The position numbers and the translations under genes are program-made. Positions 26,818-35,827 of a stretch of DNA of 64,000 nucleotides are shown piece after piece (within the stretch, counting starts at the first letter, position 1; every line of letters begins with the position of its first letter). The notes under the pieces are model-generated. The model worked only from the letters and a program-made list of their open reading frames with translations, was not told where the DNA came from and did no database searches. Location: positions 22,501 to 86,500 of the forward strand of contig NZ_SCOH01000025.1 in assembly GCF_005503445.1 (NCBI RefSeq), read 5' to 3'. The stretch comes from Chitinivorax sp. B (GTDB lineage: Bacteria; Pseudomonadota; Gammaproteobacteria; Burkholderiales; SCOH01).

Positions 26818-27257
26818 GCTGATTCGCCTTTGGATTGGGAAAGTTTGCTTAGGAACGCAGCCGGAATATCAACAGGTCTGCGTGCCGCATAGTCAAAAAA
26901 TACCACGTTGGTTTTGGCGCGTGCGATTTCTTTGTTGGATCGGGTTTCCGTCAAGCAATAGAAAAAGTCGCATCCATACCGGTTAAAATCATCCAGCGCC
27001 AGCTTGATCGCCAGTTCGTCACCATAAAAGGCTTCTGCCCGGTAGACGATTGCTGCATCCGCCAGGATGATGCCGTAGCCTTCTATGTCCAGCTCGGTGT
27101 AGCCCATTGAGGCCATGAACTGTACTCGAGCCTCGTGGATCAAACCAAGTAGAGCATCATTGCCTAGATGGCCGCCGTAGTTGATGTCGCCAATACGCAA
27201 CTTAACGCGGGTCTCAAATTGAAACCGCTCAGGTAGCGTCAGCTTGATTCGGGCCAT
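26814..27257 (-). CDS. 4HBT-superfamily acyl-CoA thioesterase
   Basis: About 147 residues from ATG 27257 (MARIKLTLPERFQFETRVKL). The hot-dog fold signature is RIGDINYGGHLGNDALLGLI, with the conserved D-x-x-x-x-G-H-x-x-N catalytic Asp and hydrogen-bonding residues. Such enzymes hydrolyse acyl-CoA thioesters; the substrate is unknown. An in-frame upstream start at 27317 would add 20 residues of doubtful value. It is translationally coupled to the TerB-like gene. Confidence 0.88.
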   Translation of the reverse strand: MARIKLTLPERFQFETRVKLRIGDINYGGHLGNDALLGLIHEARVQFMASMGYTELDIEGYGIILADAAIVYRAEAFYGDELAIKLALDDFNRYGCDFFYCLTETRSNKEIARAKTNVVFFDYAARRPVDIPAAFLSKLSQSKGESA

Positions 27258-27510
27258 GGGATTGGTACTGAGTCGAACTAATGCTGGCAGTGTATTAGTT
27301 GCGCATGCATTTTTCAACAGTAGGTAGGATAGGTTGATTTACCGCAGACTTATGAGATTCTGACGTTGCAGCGCGTATGCTTAAGCGGGTATGCTGGCCT
27401 CGCTTGACCCCAACCTGTGATCAGGCGCCATAATGGTTTGCTAAGCTGTCATAGCGGGGACGTCTGATTCGTCCAGTCATGTCATGTAATGTTTCATCCG
27501 GAGGATGGTC

Positions 27511-27957
27511 ATGTACCAACGAATTCTGGTTCCGGTCGATGATAGTGAGACTTCTCATCGTGCATTGGATGAGGCGATCAAATTTGCTAATGATCAGCAT
27601 GCACAGGTAAGGCTGATCAGTGTGGTGGATCTTGCGCAGTTCAGCTGGGGCGGTACGGAGTTTCTGGATACGTCTGACTTGCAAAGTTCGTTGCGGGAAG
27701 CAGGTCATCGAACCCTTGCTGATGCGCAAGATCGGTTGAGGAAACAAGGGATAGAGGCCGAAACGGGGTTGATCGAGACGTGGGGCGGCCGTATTGCGAA
27801 TTTGATCGTGGAGGATGCTACGCGTTGGCAGGCTCATATTATTGTGATGGGAACACATGGTTGGAGTGGCCTGGATCACTTAATCCTGGGTAGTGTGGCT
27901 GAAGGGGTGGTCCGAATTACTCAGATTCCGATATTACTGATTCGCACGCACCATTGA
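27511..27957 (+). CDS. Universal stress protein, UspA family
   Basis: A 148-residue protein. A GGAGG ribosome site at 27500-27504 fixes the ATG at 27511 (MYQRILVPVDDSETSHRALD) over an ATG six bases before it. The ATP-binding motif G-x2-G-x9-G-S/T is present as GTHGWSGLDHLILGS near residue 115. Usp proteins bind ATP and support survival under stress. It appears monocistronic. Confidence 0.95.
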   Translation: MYQRILVPVDDSETSHRALDEAIKFANDQHAQVRLISVVDLAQFSWGGTEFLDTSDLQSSLREAGHRTLADAQDRLRKQGIEAETGLIETWGGRIANLIVEDATRWQAHIIVMGTHGWSGLDHLILGSVAEGVVRITQIPILLIRTHH

Positions 27958-28059
27958 GCCGGTCTTGTAGGGTTCGCATATGGTTGATGCTGGTGCGTGC
28001 GAATTGAATTCAATGGTTCTGAAGATTTAAGAAAACATTTAGAAAAGAGTTGATCGGGT

Positions 28060-28923
28060 GTGAATAAGCAACCTGTTGTGTTATCCATCAGGCAGCATGA
28101 TCGTAATGTGGCTGGCTTGACATATGTCTATCCTGTTGTATCTCGTCGTGCCGGAGGGGTCTCTATCGGGATCAATCTAAATCCGAATAATGCCTGTAAT
28201 TGGCGTTGTGTGTACTGTCAGGTGCCGGACTTGCAGCGTGGGGCGGCGCCTGAAATTGATTTAGCTTTGCTGGAGCGTGAGTTGCGGGATTTCGTGGATT
28301 ACGTTCTGAATGGCGATTTCATGCTGGCTCAGGTACCACCCGAGGCGAGGCGTTTGAATGACATTGCCTTGTCGGGGAATGGTGAGCCAACCAGTGCTGC
28401 ATGTTTTGAGCAGGTTGTGCAGCTGGTTGGCCGGGTAATGAGTGATTTTGGGCTCATTGGTCAGATCAAGCTGGTGTTGATTACAAATGGCAGCTTGATG
28501 AGTCGACTGTCTGTCCAGCGTGGTTTGGAGGCCATGCAGACCCTAGGTGGGGAGGTGTGGTTCAAAATCGACCGTGGTAGCGCAGTTGATATGGCCGCGA
28601 TCAATCAGATCAATTTGTCACCTGACCGTGTGCGACGTCACTTGAAATTGGCGGCAGAACGGTGCTCGACCTGGGTGCAAACCTGTATGTTCTGCATGGA
28701 TGGTGAACCGCCAGATGAGAAGATGCTAAGTTCGTACTTGGCGTTGCTCCAGTCTGCTGTTGAAGAAAATGGGGTGCAGCTGAAAGGTGTTTTATTGTAC
28801 GGACTGGCACGGTCTTCGATGCAGCCTGAAGCGGCACGGTTGTCCCCGTGCCCGGTCGAGTGGATGGCCGTATTGGCTGACCGGATTGAGCGATTGGGAT
28901 TATCAGTTCGATTGAGTGTGTAA
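28060..28923 (+). CDS. Radical SAM protein
   Basis: A 287-residue protein starting at GTG. The iron-sulfur motif is CNWRCVYCQ near residue 47 (C-x3-C-x2-C). Further radical SAM features are ALSGNGEPTSAACFEQVVQL near 107 (G-G/N-G-E-P) and LVLITNGSLMSR. A late CMFCMDGEPPDEK could be a second cysteine site, though it has only two Cys close together. It is related to uncharacterised radical SAM proteins; the substrate is unknown. It ends before a hairpin shared with the convergent HTH gene. Confidence 0.85.
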   Translation: MNKQPVVLSIRQHDRNVAGLTYVYPVVSRRAGGVSIGINLNPNNACNWRCVYCQVPDLQRGAAPEIDLALLERELRDFVDYVLNGDFMLAQVPPEARRLNDIALSGNGEPTSAACFEQVVQLVGRVMSDFGLIGQIKLVLITNGSLMSRLSVQRGLEAMQTLGGEVWFKIDRGSAVDMAAINQINLSPDRVRRHLKLAAERCSTWVQTCMFCMDGEPPDEKMLSSYLALLQSAVEENGVQLKGVLLYGLARSSMQPEAARLSPCPVEWMAVLADRIERLGLSVRLSV

Positions 28924-28973
28924 TCCACTTTTTGATCTGGGCGATAGCATGCTAATTTACCTTGGCCAAATAA

Positions 28974-28998
28974 AATAGCCGGCTGGGTGCCGGCTATT
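28974..28998 (-). terminator. Terminator between radical SAM and HTH genes
   Basis: Perfect 10-bp stem AATAGCCGGC / GCCGGCTATT with a 5-nt loop. On the minus strand it is followed by TTTATTT, so it most likely ends the HTH gene transcript; it may act both ways. Confidence 0.8.
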
Positions 28999-29018
28999 CT
29001 GCCCAGGCTACATCAGAA

Positions 29019-29339
29019 TCAATTACTCTCTTCTGTTGCAACTGGTTGTTGGCTCTCGCGTGCCTTAACTGCTTTTTTCAGGCTCTTGTAGAGATCCGGA
29101 TGTGTTTCGCGTAAGTAGTCGATGATGTCGAAATCTTCTTTTCTGACCTTGGTCAGATCCAGTTGCTCGACATGCACCAAACGAAGCAATTCGCGTACCG
29201 GCTTCGGCATATTGCGGCCACTCTCGTAACGAGAGCCACCGCTTTGTGTAACGCCGATTTTTGTCCAGAATTCTTGTTGGTTCAGCCCGAGCTTGCGGCG
29301 GATCTCGCGCGGGTTGACGATTTTCTCGAAGAGTTTCAT
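29019..29339 (-). CDS. HTH (XRE-like) DNA-binding protein
   Basis: About 106 residues from ATG 29339 (MKLFEKIVNPREIRRKLGLN). The helix-turn-helix is NQQEFWTKIGVTQSGGSRYE with the typical ESGRNMPKPV turn after it. A C-terminal helical part (DIIDYLRETHPDLYKSLKKA) may support dimerisation. It probably binds its own upstream region, where TGCCATAT half-sites are found. The target genes are unknown. Confidence 0.88.
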   Translation of the reverse strand: MKLFEKIVNPREIRRKLGLNQQEFWTKIGVTQSGGSRYESGRNMPKPVRELLRLVHVEQLDLTKVRKEDFDIIDYLRETHPDLYKSLKKAVKARESQQPVATEESN

Positions 29340-29460
29340 GGTAGGCCCAATCCTGTTGATCCAAGTATGAGGAAAACTAGCCACAGCTTCCCAAAAATTG
29401 CCAGACCGGATTTTTTATAGGTAACACCCAGCTCACGCCGACTGGGCAGGTATTCCGATC

Positions 29461-29515
29461 TGCCATATACCTGCCTGAATGTCCCTTTATTGCCATATGA
29501 TAATATGGCATGCCA
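29461..29515. promoter_or_regulatory. TGCCATAT repeats upstream of the HTH gene
   Basis: A perfect inverted repeat TGCCATAT-GATA-ATATGGCA (29491-29510) lies about 150 bp upstream of the HTH start. TGCCATAT also occurs directly at 29461-29468, and TGGCATGCCA (29506-29515) overlaps the dyad. This looks like an operator, perhaps for autoregulation; the rest of the roughly 450 bp between the HTH gene and the 4.5S RNA shows no gene. Confidence 0.5.
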
Positions 29516-29796
29516 GTTGATTCAAGCATTTCTATGCAGATTCCATAATCTGATGTCGTCGCTATGACCAACTTGGTAATATTCTAATTAAAGCTAGGGA
29601 AAGCAGCAATTTTAATATGAAAAATTAATTGCCAAGTACTTGTCTGGCTGCAGAGAATTATGCGCCTTGGCTATTCGCACTGTCGAGCTTGCTTTGAAAG
29701 CAAGTACTTGCGCCATGTCAGTGCACATTAATTCGGATGAATCAACGTCAATGACTATCCGTGACTGAGCGTGTCAGGGTATAAGCAACAAGAGAA

Positions 29797-29898
29797 GGGT
29801 GGCGAGCCTGACCCCCGGCACTTGCAATAAATGGCTGTGGCTGCTTCCTTCCGGACCTGACCAAGTTCACCATCTTGCAATGCGGGGAGGCCCGCCAT
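29797..29898 (-). ncRNA. ffs: 4.5S RNA of the signal recognition particle
   Basis: The minus strand carries the conserved core GGTCAGGTCCGGAAGGAAGC, which is the Ffh-binding symmetric/asymmetric loop region. The ends pair: GGCGGGCCTCCCC at the 5' side with GGGGGTCAGGCTCGCC at the 3' side, and GCATTGCAA with TTGCAAGTGC further in. This makes the single long hairpin of the short bacterial SRP RNA. The exact ends are estimated to within a few bases. Confidence 0.95.
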
Positions 29899-29940
29899 TG
29901 AAAGCTCGCCGCGCTTGATGCATTGCGCAACGAGGGCCGG

Positions 29941-29969
29941 ATTATGCCAGAGGTAGCGCATCCGGACAA
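29941..29969 (-). promoter_or_regulatory. Sigma-70 promoter of the 4.5S RNA gene
   Basis: On the minus strand TTGTCC (-35, 29969..29964), 17-bp spacer, CATAAT (-10, 29946..29941). The expected transcript start near 29934 would leave a leader of about 35 nt to be removed, as in precursor 4.5S RNA processed by RNase P. Confidence 0.75.
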
Positions 29970-30056
29970 TAACAATCGTGAGAATTGCAGCTTGTTTCCA
30001 AAAAAGTGCGGGGTGGTGTTGATGGGGGATGCCTAACTTGCTGATTTTGCATGCGG

Positions 30057-30923
30057 TCAGATTGCATTGAGTGGTATCTTCAAGTAGTGCGTTCCATTTG
30101 ATTCTGCGGGTGGGAGCTCGCCGGCTCGAATGTTGACCTGGATGGCGGGGAGAAGAAGTGCAGGGGCATCCAGTGTTCGGTCACGTGCTTCGCGCATAGC
30201 GATAAACTGTGCTTCGGTGATTTGACTGTTGACGTGAATATTGCTCTTGCGTTGTTCTGCCACGGAGGTTTGCCACTTTGGTGATCGGCCTGCTGGTGGG
30301 TAGTCGTGACACATGAATAGGCGAGTATCTTCTGGTAAGGCGAGCAGACGGTGAATCGAGTGATAAAGTGTCTTGGCGTTTCCGCCGGGGAAGTCGCAGC
30401 GAGCGGTGCCAATATCGGGCATGAATAGCGTGTCGCCAACGAATAGGGCGTCGCCAATGTGATAGGCTAGATCGGCTGGGGTGTGTCCAGGGACAAATCT
30501 TACAGCTGCTTGTAATATTCCGATGGAGAACCGCTCTGCATCGTTGAATAGGTAATCGAATTGGCTCCCATCGCAGGGCAGGGTGGTTTGTAGATTGAAT
30601 AGGCGGCTGAAAATCGACTGAACTTCGACGATGTGTTTGCTAATGCCTGTTTTGCCGCCAAGTTTACTCTTCAGGTAATGACTGGCGGAGAGGTGATCTG
30701 CATGTGCGTGCGTTTCCAGTAACCAGTCTACAGTCAATTGCTGTTCGTGGATGAAGGCAATGATTTTGTCAGCGTTGGTTGTGTGGATCCTTCCGGTGCG
30801 GGCATCGAAATCAAGCACTGGATCGATAATGGCTGCATGTCCGTTGGTGTGGTCGAAAACAACATAACTGATTGTCCAGGTGGTTGGGTCGAAGAATGCC
30901 TCAATAGCCGGATTGGCGGTCAT
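30057..30923 (-). CDS. ETHE1/Blh-like metallo-beta-lactamase-fold hydrolase
   Basis: A 288-residue protein. The metal site THAHADHLSASHYLKSKLGG near residue 70 is the HxHxDH motif; FVPGHTPADLAYHIGDALFV supplies the next His and Asp, and MCHDYPP the last His. The layout (FDPTTWTISYVVFD start, GDTLFMPDIGTARCDFPGG) matches persulfide dioxygenase/Blh-type proteins that handle glutathione persulfide or detoxify sulfide. No linked rhodanese or regulator is visible, so the substrate is inferred. It is monocistronic. Confidence 0.9.
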   Translation of the reverse strand: MTANPAIEAFFDPTTWTISYVVFDHTNGHAAIIDPVLDFDARTGRIHTTNADKIIAFIHEQQLTVDWLLETHAHADHLSASHYLKSKLGGKTGISKHIVEVQSIFSRLFNLQTTLPCDGSQFDYLFNDAERFSIGILQAAVRFVPGHTPADLAYHIGDALFVGDTLFMPDIGTARCDFPGGNAKTLYHSIHRLLALPEDTRLFMCHDYPPAGRSPKWQTSVAEQRKSNIHVNSQITEAQFIAMREARDRTLDAPALLLPAIQVNIRAGELPPAESNGTHYLKIPLNAI

Positions 30924-31023
30924 GGATGCCTCGGTAAGTGTTGATGGTGACTAGTTTAGCGGGATTGTGCAGGATTAGGTCGGTTGATGTTTCAGCTAAC
31001 TAAATGCGGATGAATGCAAAGAA

Positions 31024-31049
31024 AAAGGCGGATCGTTGGATCCGCCTTT
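31024..31049 (-). terminator. Terminator of mdh
   Basis: Perfect 11-bp stem AAAGGCGGATC / GATCCGCCTTT with a 4-nt loop; on the minus strand it ends in a T5 run directly after mdh. Confidence 0.92.
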
Positions 31050-31071
31050 GCTTTGTCGGCTTACCTGTTGA

Positions 31072-32058
31072 TCAAGGTAGTAGGTGCTTCACGCCGTCGC
31101 GTTCTTCTAGGAGTTCGTTCAGTGTGAAATCCATGCGCTCGCGGGAGAACGCGTCGACTTCCAAGCCCTCAACACGCGTGTACTCGCCGTTTTCACATGT
31201 TACGGGTACGCCATACATGATGCCTTCGGGAATGTCATAGGAGCCGTCAGACGGAATGCCCATGGTGACCCACTTGCCATTGGTGCCCAGTACCCAGTCA
31301 CGGATGTGGTCAATGGCGGCGTTGGCTGCTGATGCGGCGGATGATAGGCCGCGTGCTTCAATGATGGCGGCACCACGTTTGCCCACTTTGGGGATAAAGG
31401 TGTCTTTGTTCCAGACTTCGTCGTTGATCTTGGTCTTCAGCGACTCGCCGTTGACAGCAGCAAAGCGGTAGTCGGGATACATGGTCGGGCTGTGGTTGCC
31501 CCAAACGACTAGCCTCTCAATGTCAGCAACGGGCACGTTGGCCTTGGCTGCCAGTTGCGACAGCGCGCGGTTATGGTCCAGGCGCAGCATGGCGGTGAAG
31601 TTCTTGGCTGGCAGATCCGGTGCGCTCTTCATGGCAATGTAAGCGTTGGTGTTGGCGGGGTTGCCGACAACCAGAACCTTGACATTACGATCTGCAACGT
31701 CGTTCAGTGCCTTGCCCTGTTCCGTGAAGATTTTGGCATTTTCTTGTAGCAGATCCTTGCGTTCCATGCCGGGACCGCGCGGGCGGGCGCCAACCAATAG
31801 CGCGATTTCAACGTCCTTGAAGCCTTCGCGAGGGTTGTCGAAGGCCTCCATGCCGGCCAGTAGTGGGAATGCACAATCTTCGAGCTCCATCATCACACCT
31901 TTCAGTGCTTGTTGGGCTTTCTCGACCGGAACTTCGACTAGTTGCAGAATGACGGGTTGATCTTTGCCCAGCATTTCGCCGCTGGCAATGCGGAACAGCA
32001 GGCTGTAGCCGATCTGGCCGGCGGCGCCGGTGACGGCAACACGGATAGGACGCTTCAT
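31072..32058 (-). CDS. mdh: Malate dehydrogenase
   Basis: A 328-residue NAD-dependent malate dehydrogenase from ATG 32058, with AGGAG six nt upstream; a longer in-frame extension lacks support. The NAD site is [20 protein letters not shown]. Substrate arginines lie in [15 protein letters not shown], and the catalytic His is in [15 protein letters not shown]. It oxidises malate to oxaloacetate. It is divergent from gntR and the sdh cluster, and a perfect terminator follows it. Confidence 0.97.
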   Translation of the reverse strand: MKRPIRVAVTGAAGQIGYSLLFRIASGEMLGKDQPVILQLVEVPVEKAQQALKGVMMELEDCAFPLLAGMEAFDNPREGFKDVEIALLVGARPRGPGMERKDLLQENAKIFTEQGKALNDVADRNVKVLVVGNPANTNAYIAMKSAPDLPAKNFTAMLRLDHNRALSQLAAKANVPVADIERLVVWGNHSPTMYPDYRFAAVNGESLKTKINDEVWNKDTFIPKVGKRGAAIIEARGLSSAASAANAAIDHIRDWVLGTNGKWVTMGIPSDGSYDIPEGIMYGVPVTCENGEYTRVEGLEVDAFSRERMDFTLNELLEERDGVKHLLP

Positions 32059-32244
32059 GTTTACTCCTGAGATAACAAGATGGCAACGTGGGGTTGGGAG
32101 TTGTCCTGCGCGGTAAGGGGCTCGGCATGGGCTACTTCGATGCATAGCATGGAAATCGCCTGATAGCCAGCAAACTTCAATACCGAAGCGGAGATTTGCT
32201 TCGCGGGGCGCCTTGGCCCTGCTGTGCGGAATCTATCAAAGTCT

Positions 32245-32273
32245 AACATAAAGGAAAACCCGCACACACTCAA
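32245..32273 (-). promoter_or_regulatory. Candidate mdh promoter
   Basis: On the minus strand TTGAGT (32273..32268), 17-bp spacer, TATGTT (32250..32245). It lies about 190 bp upstream of the mdh start, leaving a long leader with no clear riboswitch. Confidence 0.5.
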
Positions 32274-32299
32274 AATGTTGCACTGCGGGTGTGGTTTAT

Positions 32300-32324
32300 C
32301 TTGTATCTTATATAAGACTTGTAT
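32300..32324 (+). promoter_or_regulatory. Candidate GntR operator upstream of gntR
   Basis: Two direct CTTGTAT units (32300-32306 and 32318-32324) flank a perfect palindrome CTTATATAAG (32307-32316). The site lies between the mdh promoter and the gntR start, so one bound regulator could affect both directions. The binding protein is inferred from position. Confidence 0.5.
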
Positions 32325-32361
32325 AGACGGTAAATATGGCTAATGGTAAAAAGCATACAGT

Positions 32362-33090
32362 ATGAAATCAAACATGCCGCGCAAATTGCCACTTTATCAG
32401 CAGATCAAAGGTTTACTGATAGAGGCATTGGAGTCAGGTGAGTGGTTACATGATGACATGCTGCCAAGCGAGTTTGAGTTGGCAGATCGCTTCGGTGTCA
32501 GTCAGGGAACTGTCCGAAAAGCACTGAACGAGCTAGTGGCAGAGCGCGTGTTGTACCGGCGCCAAGGGAAGGGGACATTTGTTTCTGTCTATCAGGATGA
32601 ATGGGAGCGGACCGGATTCGTGTTGCCTGGGTTTGGCGGCAAGGTGCTGGTTGAACAAGTCTCGGCTGAATTGCTGACTTGCATGCGCGCGAATGCGAGT
32701 GAAGAGGTGGCAATGGCGTTGGGGCTTCGTCGGGGTGCGCCGGTCATATTTGTCAAAAGGTTGCTGCGCTTGGGTGGTCAGGTGATGGCTATGGATGATG
32801 TGGTGTTGCCTGCCGAGCTGTTTGACGGTTTGGATAGCCGCAAGATTCGGCAGGCCGGCGGTGCTTTGTATGAGCTTTATCATCGTGTATTTGGCGTCCG
32901 GGTAGTGGGCACGGCAGAGCAGGTTCGTGCTGAATCGGCAACTGCAGATGAGGCGCGGTTGATGGGGGTGGAGCGTGGTTCACCGTTGTTATGTGTTACC
33001 CGTGTGGCGTACGCGGCCGAACGCCGCCCCGTTGAGTGGCGCAGGAGTTGGATGAGTACGAATAAATATGCTTATGGAAGCGGGAGTTAG
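32362..33090 (+). CDS. GntR-family regulator with UTRA domain
   Basis: A 242-residue HutC-subfamily regulator. The winged HTH is LPSEFELADRFGVSQGTVRK, preceded by PLYQQIKGLLIEALESGEWL and ended by ERVLYRRQGKGTFVS. Residues about 95-238 form the UTRA ligand domain (GAPVIFVKRLLRLGGQVMAM, GSPLLCVTRVAYA). UTRA domains sense small metabolites. Its place between mdh and sdhC suggests control of the TCA cluster by an organic acid; the ligand is unknown. Confidence 0.93.
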   Translation: MKSNMPRKLPLYQQIKGLLIEALESGEWLHDDMLPSEFELADRFGVSQGTVRKALNELVAERVLYRRQGKGTFVSVYQDEWERTGFVLPGFGGKVLVEQVSAELLTCMRANASEEVAMALGLRRGAPVIFVKRLLRLGGQVMAMDDVVLPAELFDGLDSRKIRQAGGALYELYHRVFGVRVVGTAEQVRAESATADEARLMGVERGSPLLCVTRVAYAAERRPVEWRRSWMSTNKYAYGSGS

Positions 33091-33324
33091 CAATCTCTAT
33101 TGATGCGGTGCATCAAATATTGCCGTCTGCCGGGTGAATGGGGATGGCGTTTTTTGCTAAACTTGCATAGTTTGGCCTTAATGCAGGTTGCTTTTGTTGG
33201 TTGTTTTTGCTTCAAAGGCGAATGACATTGGGGCAGGCAACGGTGCAGTGTCGCTCCGGCACCGCCGTTACTTAAGAGGGAAGCTCGGTTCGCATCTTGC
33301 GTGCCGTTGAAAAGGGAATCAACG

Positions 33325-33699
33325 ATGCAAAAACAAAGACCCAAGCACCTCGATCTACCGAAGATCAGGCTGCCAATCCCGGGGATCGTGTCGATTTTGC
33401 ACCGCATCAGTGGTGCAGCCATGTTCCTTGCCATTCCATTTGTCATCTGCCTGTTTCAGGGTTCGCTAAGTTCGGCGGATCAGTTTGAAGCTTACAAAGC
33501 TGCAGTGGCTCACCCATTGATCAAAATCATGTTGATCGGTCTGTTGTGGGCTTTCATTCATCATGCCTGTGCTGGCGTACGTTTCCTGTTGCTGGATATG
33601 CACAAGGGAACGGAGCTGCACACCGCACGTAATACAGCCAAGACGGTGATTGGCATCAGCTTGGTGCTGACCGTGGTTGTGGGGGGCTTACTATGGTAA
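33325..33699 (+). CDS. sdhC: Succinate dehydrogenase cytochrome b556 subunit
   Basis: About 124 residues from ATG 33325 (MQKQRPKHLDLPKIRLPIPG). SILHRISGAAMFLAIPFVIC is the SdhC quinone/heme signature (S-I-x-H-R-x-S-G). Three membrane helices are visible, and the heme-ligand His lies in LLWAFIHHACAGVRFLL. It anchors SdhAB to the inner membrane. The end overlaps the sdhD start by 7 nt. Confidence 0.95.
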   Translation: MQKQRPKHLDLPKIRLPIPGIVSILHRISGAAMFLAIPFVICLFQGSLSSADQFEAYKAAVAHPLIKIMLIGLLWAFIHHACAGVRFLLLDMHKGTELHTARNTAKTVIGISLVLTVVVGGLLW

Positions 33700-34040
33700 A
33701 TCGTGTGGTGGTGGGGGCACATTACGGCCTGAAGGATTGGCTGGCACAACGCATTACTGCGGTATTGATGCTGGCGTATGTGGCGCTTTTGATCGTACTG
33801 CTGTTCTGTGCAAATGGTCAGGGCTATGACGGCTGGAAGGCCTTGTTCCAGCAGACTTGGGTACGCCTGTTTAGCACGGTCACCATGTTGGCATTGCTTT
33901 ACCATGCCTGGGTGGGTGTCCGCGATATCTGGATGGACTATGTCAAGCCTGTCAGTGTTCGTCTGACACTGCATGTGCTGACCATCCTGTGGCTGGTGGG
34001 CTGTTTTGTGTATTCCGTTAAAGTATTGTGGGGTGTGTAA
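33693..34040 (+). CDS. sdhD: Succinate dehydrogenase membrane anchor subunit
   Basis: A 115-residue protein with three hydrophobic helices. GLKDWLAQRITAVLMLAYVA and LLYHAWVGVRDIWMDYVKP match SdhD, including the heme-ligand His and the conserved Asp-Tyr near the quinone site. Its TAA overlaps the sdhA ATG by one base, which supports translational coupling. Confidence 0.95.
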   Translation: MVNRVVVGAHYGLKDWLAQRITAVLMLAYVALLIVLLFCANGQGYDGWKALFQQTWVRLFSTVTMLALLYHAWVGVRDIWMDYVKPVSVRLTLHVLTILWLVGCFVYSVKVLWGV

Positions 34041-35806
34041 TGGCCGTCGCTATTCGTCAATTTGATGCAGTCATCGTTGGCGGTGGTGGTGCTGGCCTGC
34101 GCGCCGCGCTGCAACTGTCTGAGGCCGGTCTGAAGACCGTTGTCTTGTCCAAGGTATTCCCTACTCGCTCCCATACCGTTGCTGCACAAGGTGGTATCTC
34201 TGCCGCTTTGGGTAACGTGCAGGAGGATAAATGGGAATGGCACATGTACGACACCGTGAAAGGATCGGACTGGCTGGGTGACCAAGATGCCATCGAATTC
34301 ATGACCCGTAATGCGATTGACGCGGTCATTGAGCTGGAACACTTCGGCATGCCGTTTGATCGTGTTGATTCCGGCCGAATTTATCAGCGCCCGTTCGGTG
34401 GTCATACCGCCAATTTTGGCAAGACCCCAGTTCAACGCGCCTGTGCTGCTGCTGACCGGACTGGTCATGCCATGTTGCATACCCTGTATCAACGTAACGT
34501 TCGTGCCAAGACACAGTTCTTTGTCGAGTGGATGGCATTGGATCTGATCCGCGACAGCGAAGGTGACGTGGTGGGGGTGACTGCGCTGGAAATGGAAACC
34601 GGCGAAATCATGATCCTGCATGCCAAGGCTGTGTTGTTTGCAACGGGTGGTGCGGGGCGAATCTTCGCGGCATCGACCAACGCATTCATCAACACTGGTG
34701 ATGGCTTGGGTATGGTTGCCCGTGCAGGCATCCCACTGGAAGACATGGAATTCTGGCAATTCCACCCAACCGGTGTGGCAGGTGCAGGTGTATTGATCAC
34801 TGAAGGTGTGCGCGGTGAAGGCGGTATTCTGTTGAATGCCAATGGTGAACGTTTCATGGAACGTTATGCGCCAAACCTGAAAGACTTGGCACCACGTGAC
34901 TTCGTTTCCCGCTGTATGGCACTGGAAGTGCTGGAAGGCCGTGGCGCCGGTAAGGAAAAAGACCACGTACTGCTGAAACTGGATCACCTGGGCCCGGACA
35001 TCATCAAGCAGCGTCTGCCTTCGATCCGTGAAATCGCGATCAAATTCGCTGGCGTCGATCCGATCAAAGAACCGATCCCCGTTATCCCGACTTGTCACTA
35101 CCAGATGGGTGGTATCCCAACCAATTATCTGGGTGAAGTGATTGTGCCAAAGGGTGAAAATCCGGAAGCGCGAGTTAATGGTTTCTATGCGGCAGGCGAG
35201 TGTGCATGTGCTTCAGTGCATGGTGCCAACCGCCTGGGTACCAATTCGTTGCTCGATCTGGTCGTATTTGGCAAATCAGCAGGCAATAGCATGGTCGACT
35301 TTATCCGTAAGGAGCGTTCAAGCCATAAGCCGTTGCCGGTAAACGCAGCGGACTTCAGTTTGTCGCGCGTAGCCCGTATTGATTCGCAGGTCGGTGGTGA
35401 AGAAGTCTCCTTCGTGCGTACTGAAATGCAAAAAGTAGTTCAGGCTCGCGCAGGCGTATTCCGTACCGACAAGAACTTGGGTCTTGGTGTGACAGAGATC
35501 AAGCAAGTGGCTGAACGTGCCAAGCGTACGCAGATCCAGGACAAGAGCAAAGTCTTCAACATGGCGCGTGTTGAAGCGCTGGAACTTGAGAATCTGATCG
35601 AGGTCGCAGTGGCTACCCTAGTATCGGCTGAAGCACGTAAGGAGTCCCGTGGTGCGCACGCACATGACGATTACCCTGAACGTGACGATGCCAACTGGAC
35701 GAAGCACACGCTGTACTACGCTGCGGATCGTAGCCTGACGTACAAGCCGGTGCACACGCAGCCATTGACAGTCGAGCACATTCCGCCGATCAAGCGGACG
35801 TTCTAA
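34040..35806 (+). CDS. sdhA: Succinate dehydrogenase flavoprotein subunit
   Basis: A 588-residue protein from ATG 34040. The FAD site is FDAVIVGGGGAGLRAALQLS; the covalent-FAD His is in TRSHTVAAQGG. Catalytic segments HPTGVAGAGVLITEGVRGEG and a C-terminal HGANRLGTNSLLDLVVFGKS are intact. It oxidises succinate to fumarate and passes electrons to SdhB. An in-frame start 12 nt earlier lies inside sdhD and is less likely. Confidence 0.98.
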   Translation: MAVAIRQFDAVIVGGGGAGLRAALQLSEAGLKTVVLSKVFPTRSHTVAAQGGISAALGNVQEDKWEWHMYDTVKGSDWLGDQDAIEFMTRNAIDAVIELEHFGMPFDRVDSGRIYQRPFGGHTANFGKTPVQRACAAADRTGHAMLHTLYQRNVRAKTQFFVEWMALDLIRDSEGDVVGVTALEMETGEIMILHAKAVLFATGGAGRIFAASTNAFINTGDGLGMVARAGIPLEDMEFWQFHPTGVAGAGVLITEGVRGEGGILLNANGERFMERYAPNLKDLAPRDFVSRCMALEVLEGRGAGKEKDHVLLKLDHLGPDIIKQRLPSIREIAIKFAGVDPIKEPIPVIPTCHYQMGGIPTNYLGEVIVPKGENPEARVNGFYAAGECACASVHGANRLGTNSLLDLVVFGKSAGNSMVDFIRKERSSHKPLPVNAADFSLSRVARIDSQVGGEEVSFVRTEMQKVVQARAGVFRTDKNLGLGVTEIKQVAERAKRTQIQDKSKVFNMARVEALELENLIEVAVATLVSAEARKESRGAHAHDDYPERDDANWTKHTLYYAADRSLTYKPVHTQPLTVEHIPPIKRTF

Positions 35807-35827
35807 TCGGTTCGGAAGGATAGCAAG

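Noticed and set aside
33938..35098. Long antisense open frame opposite sdhD and sdhA (386 codons)
   Set aside because: It mirrors a highly conserved gene, has no family pattern and no ribosome site; a codon-bias shadow.
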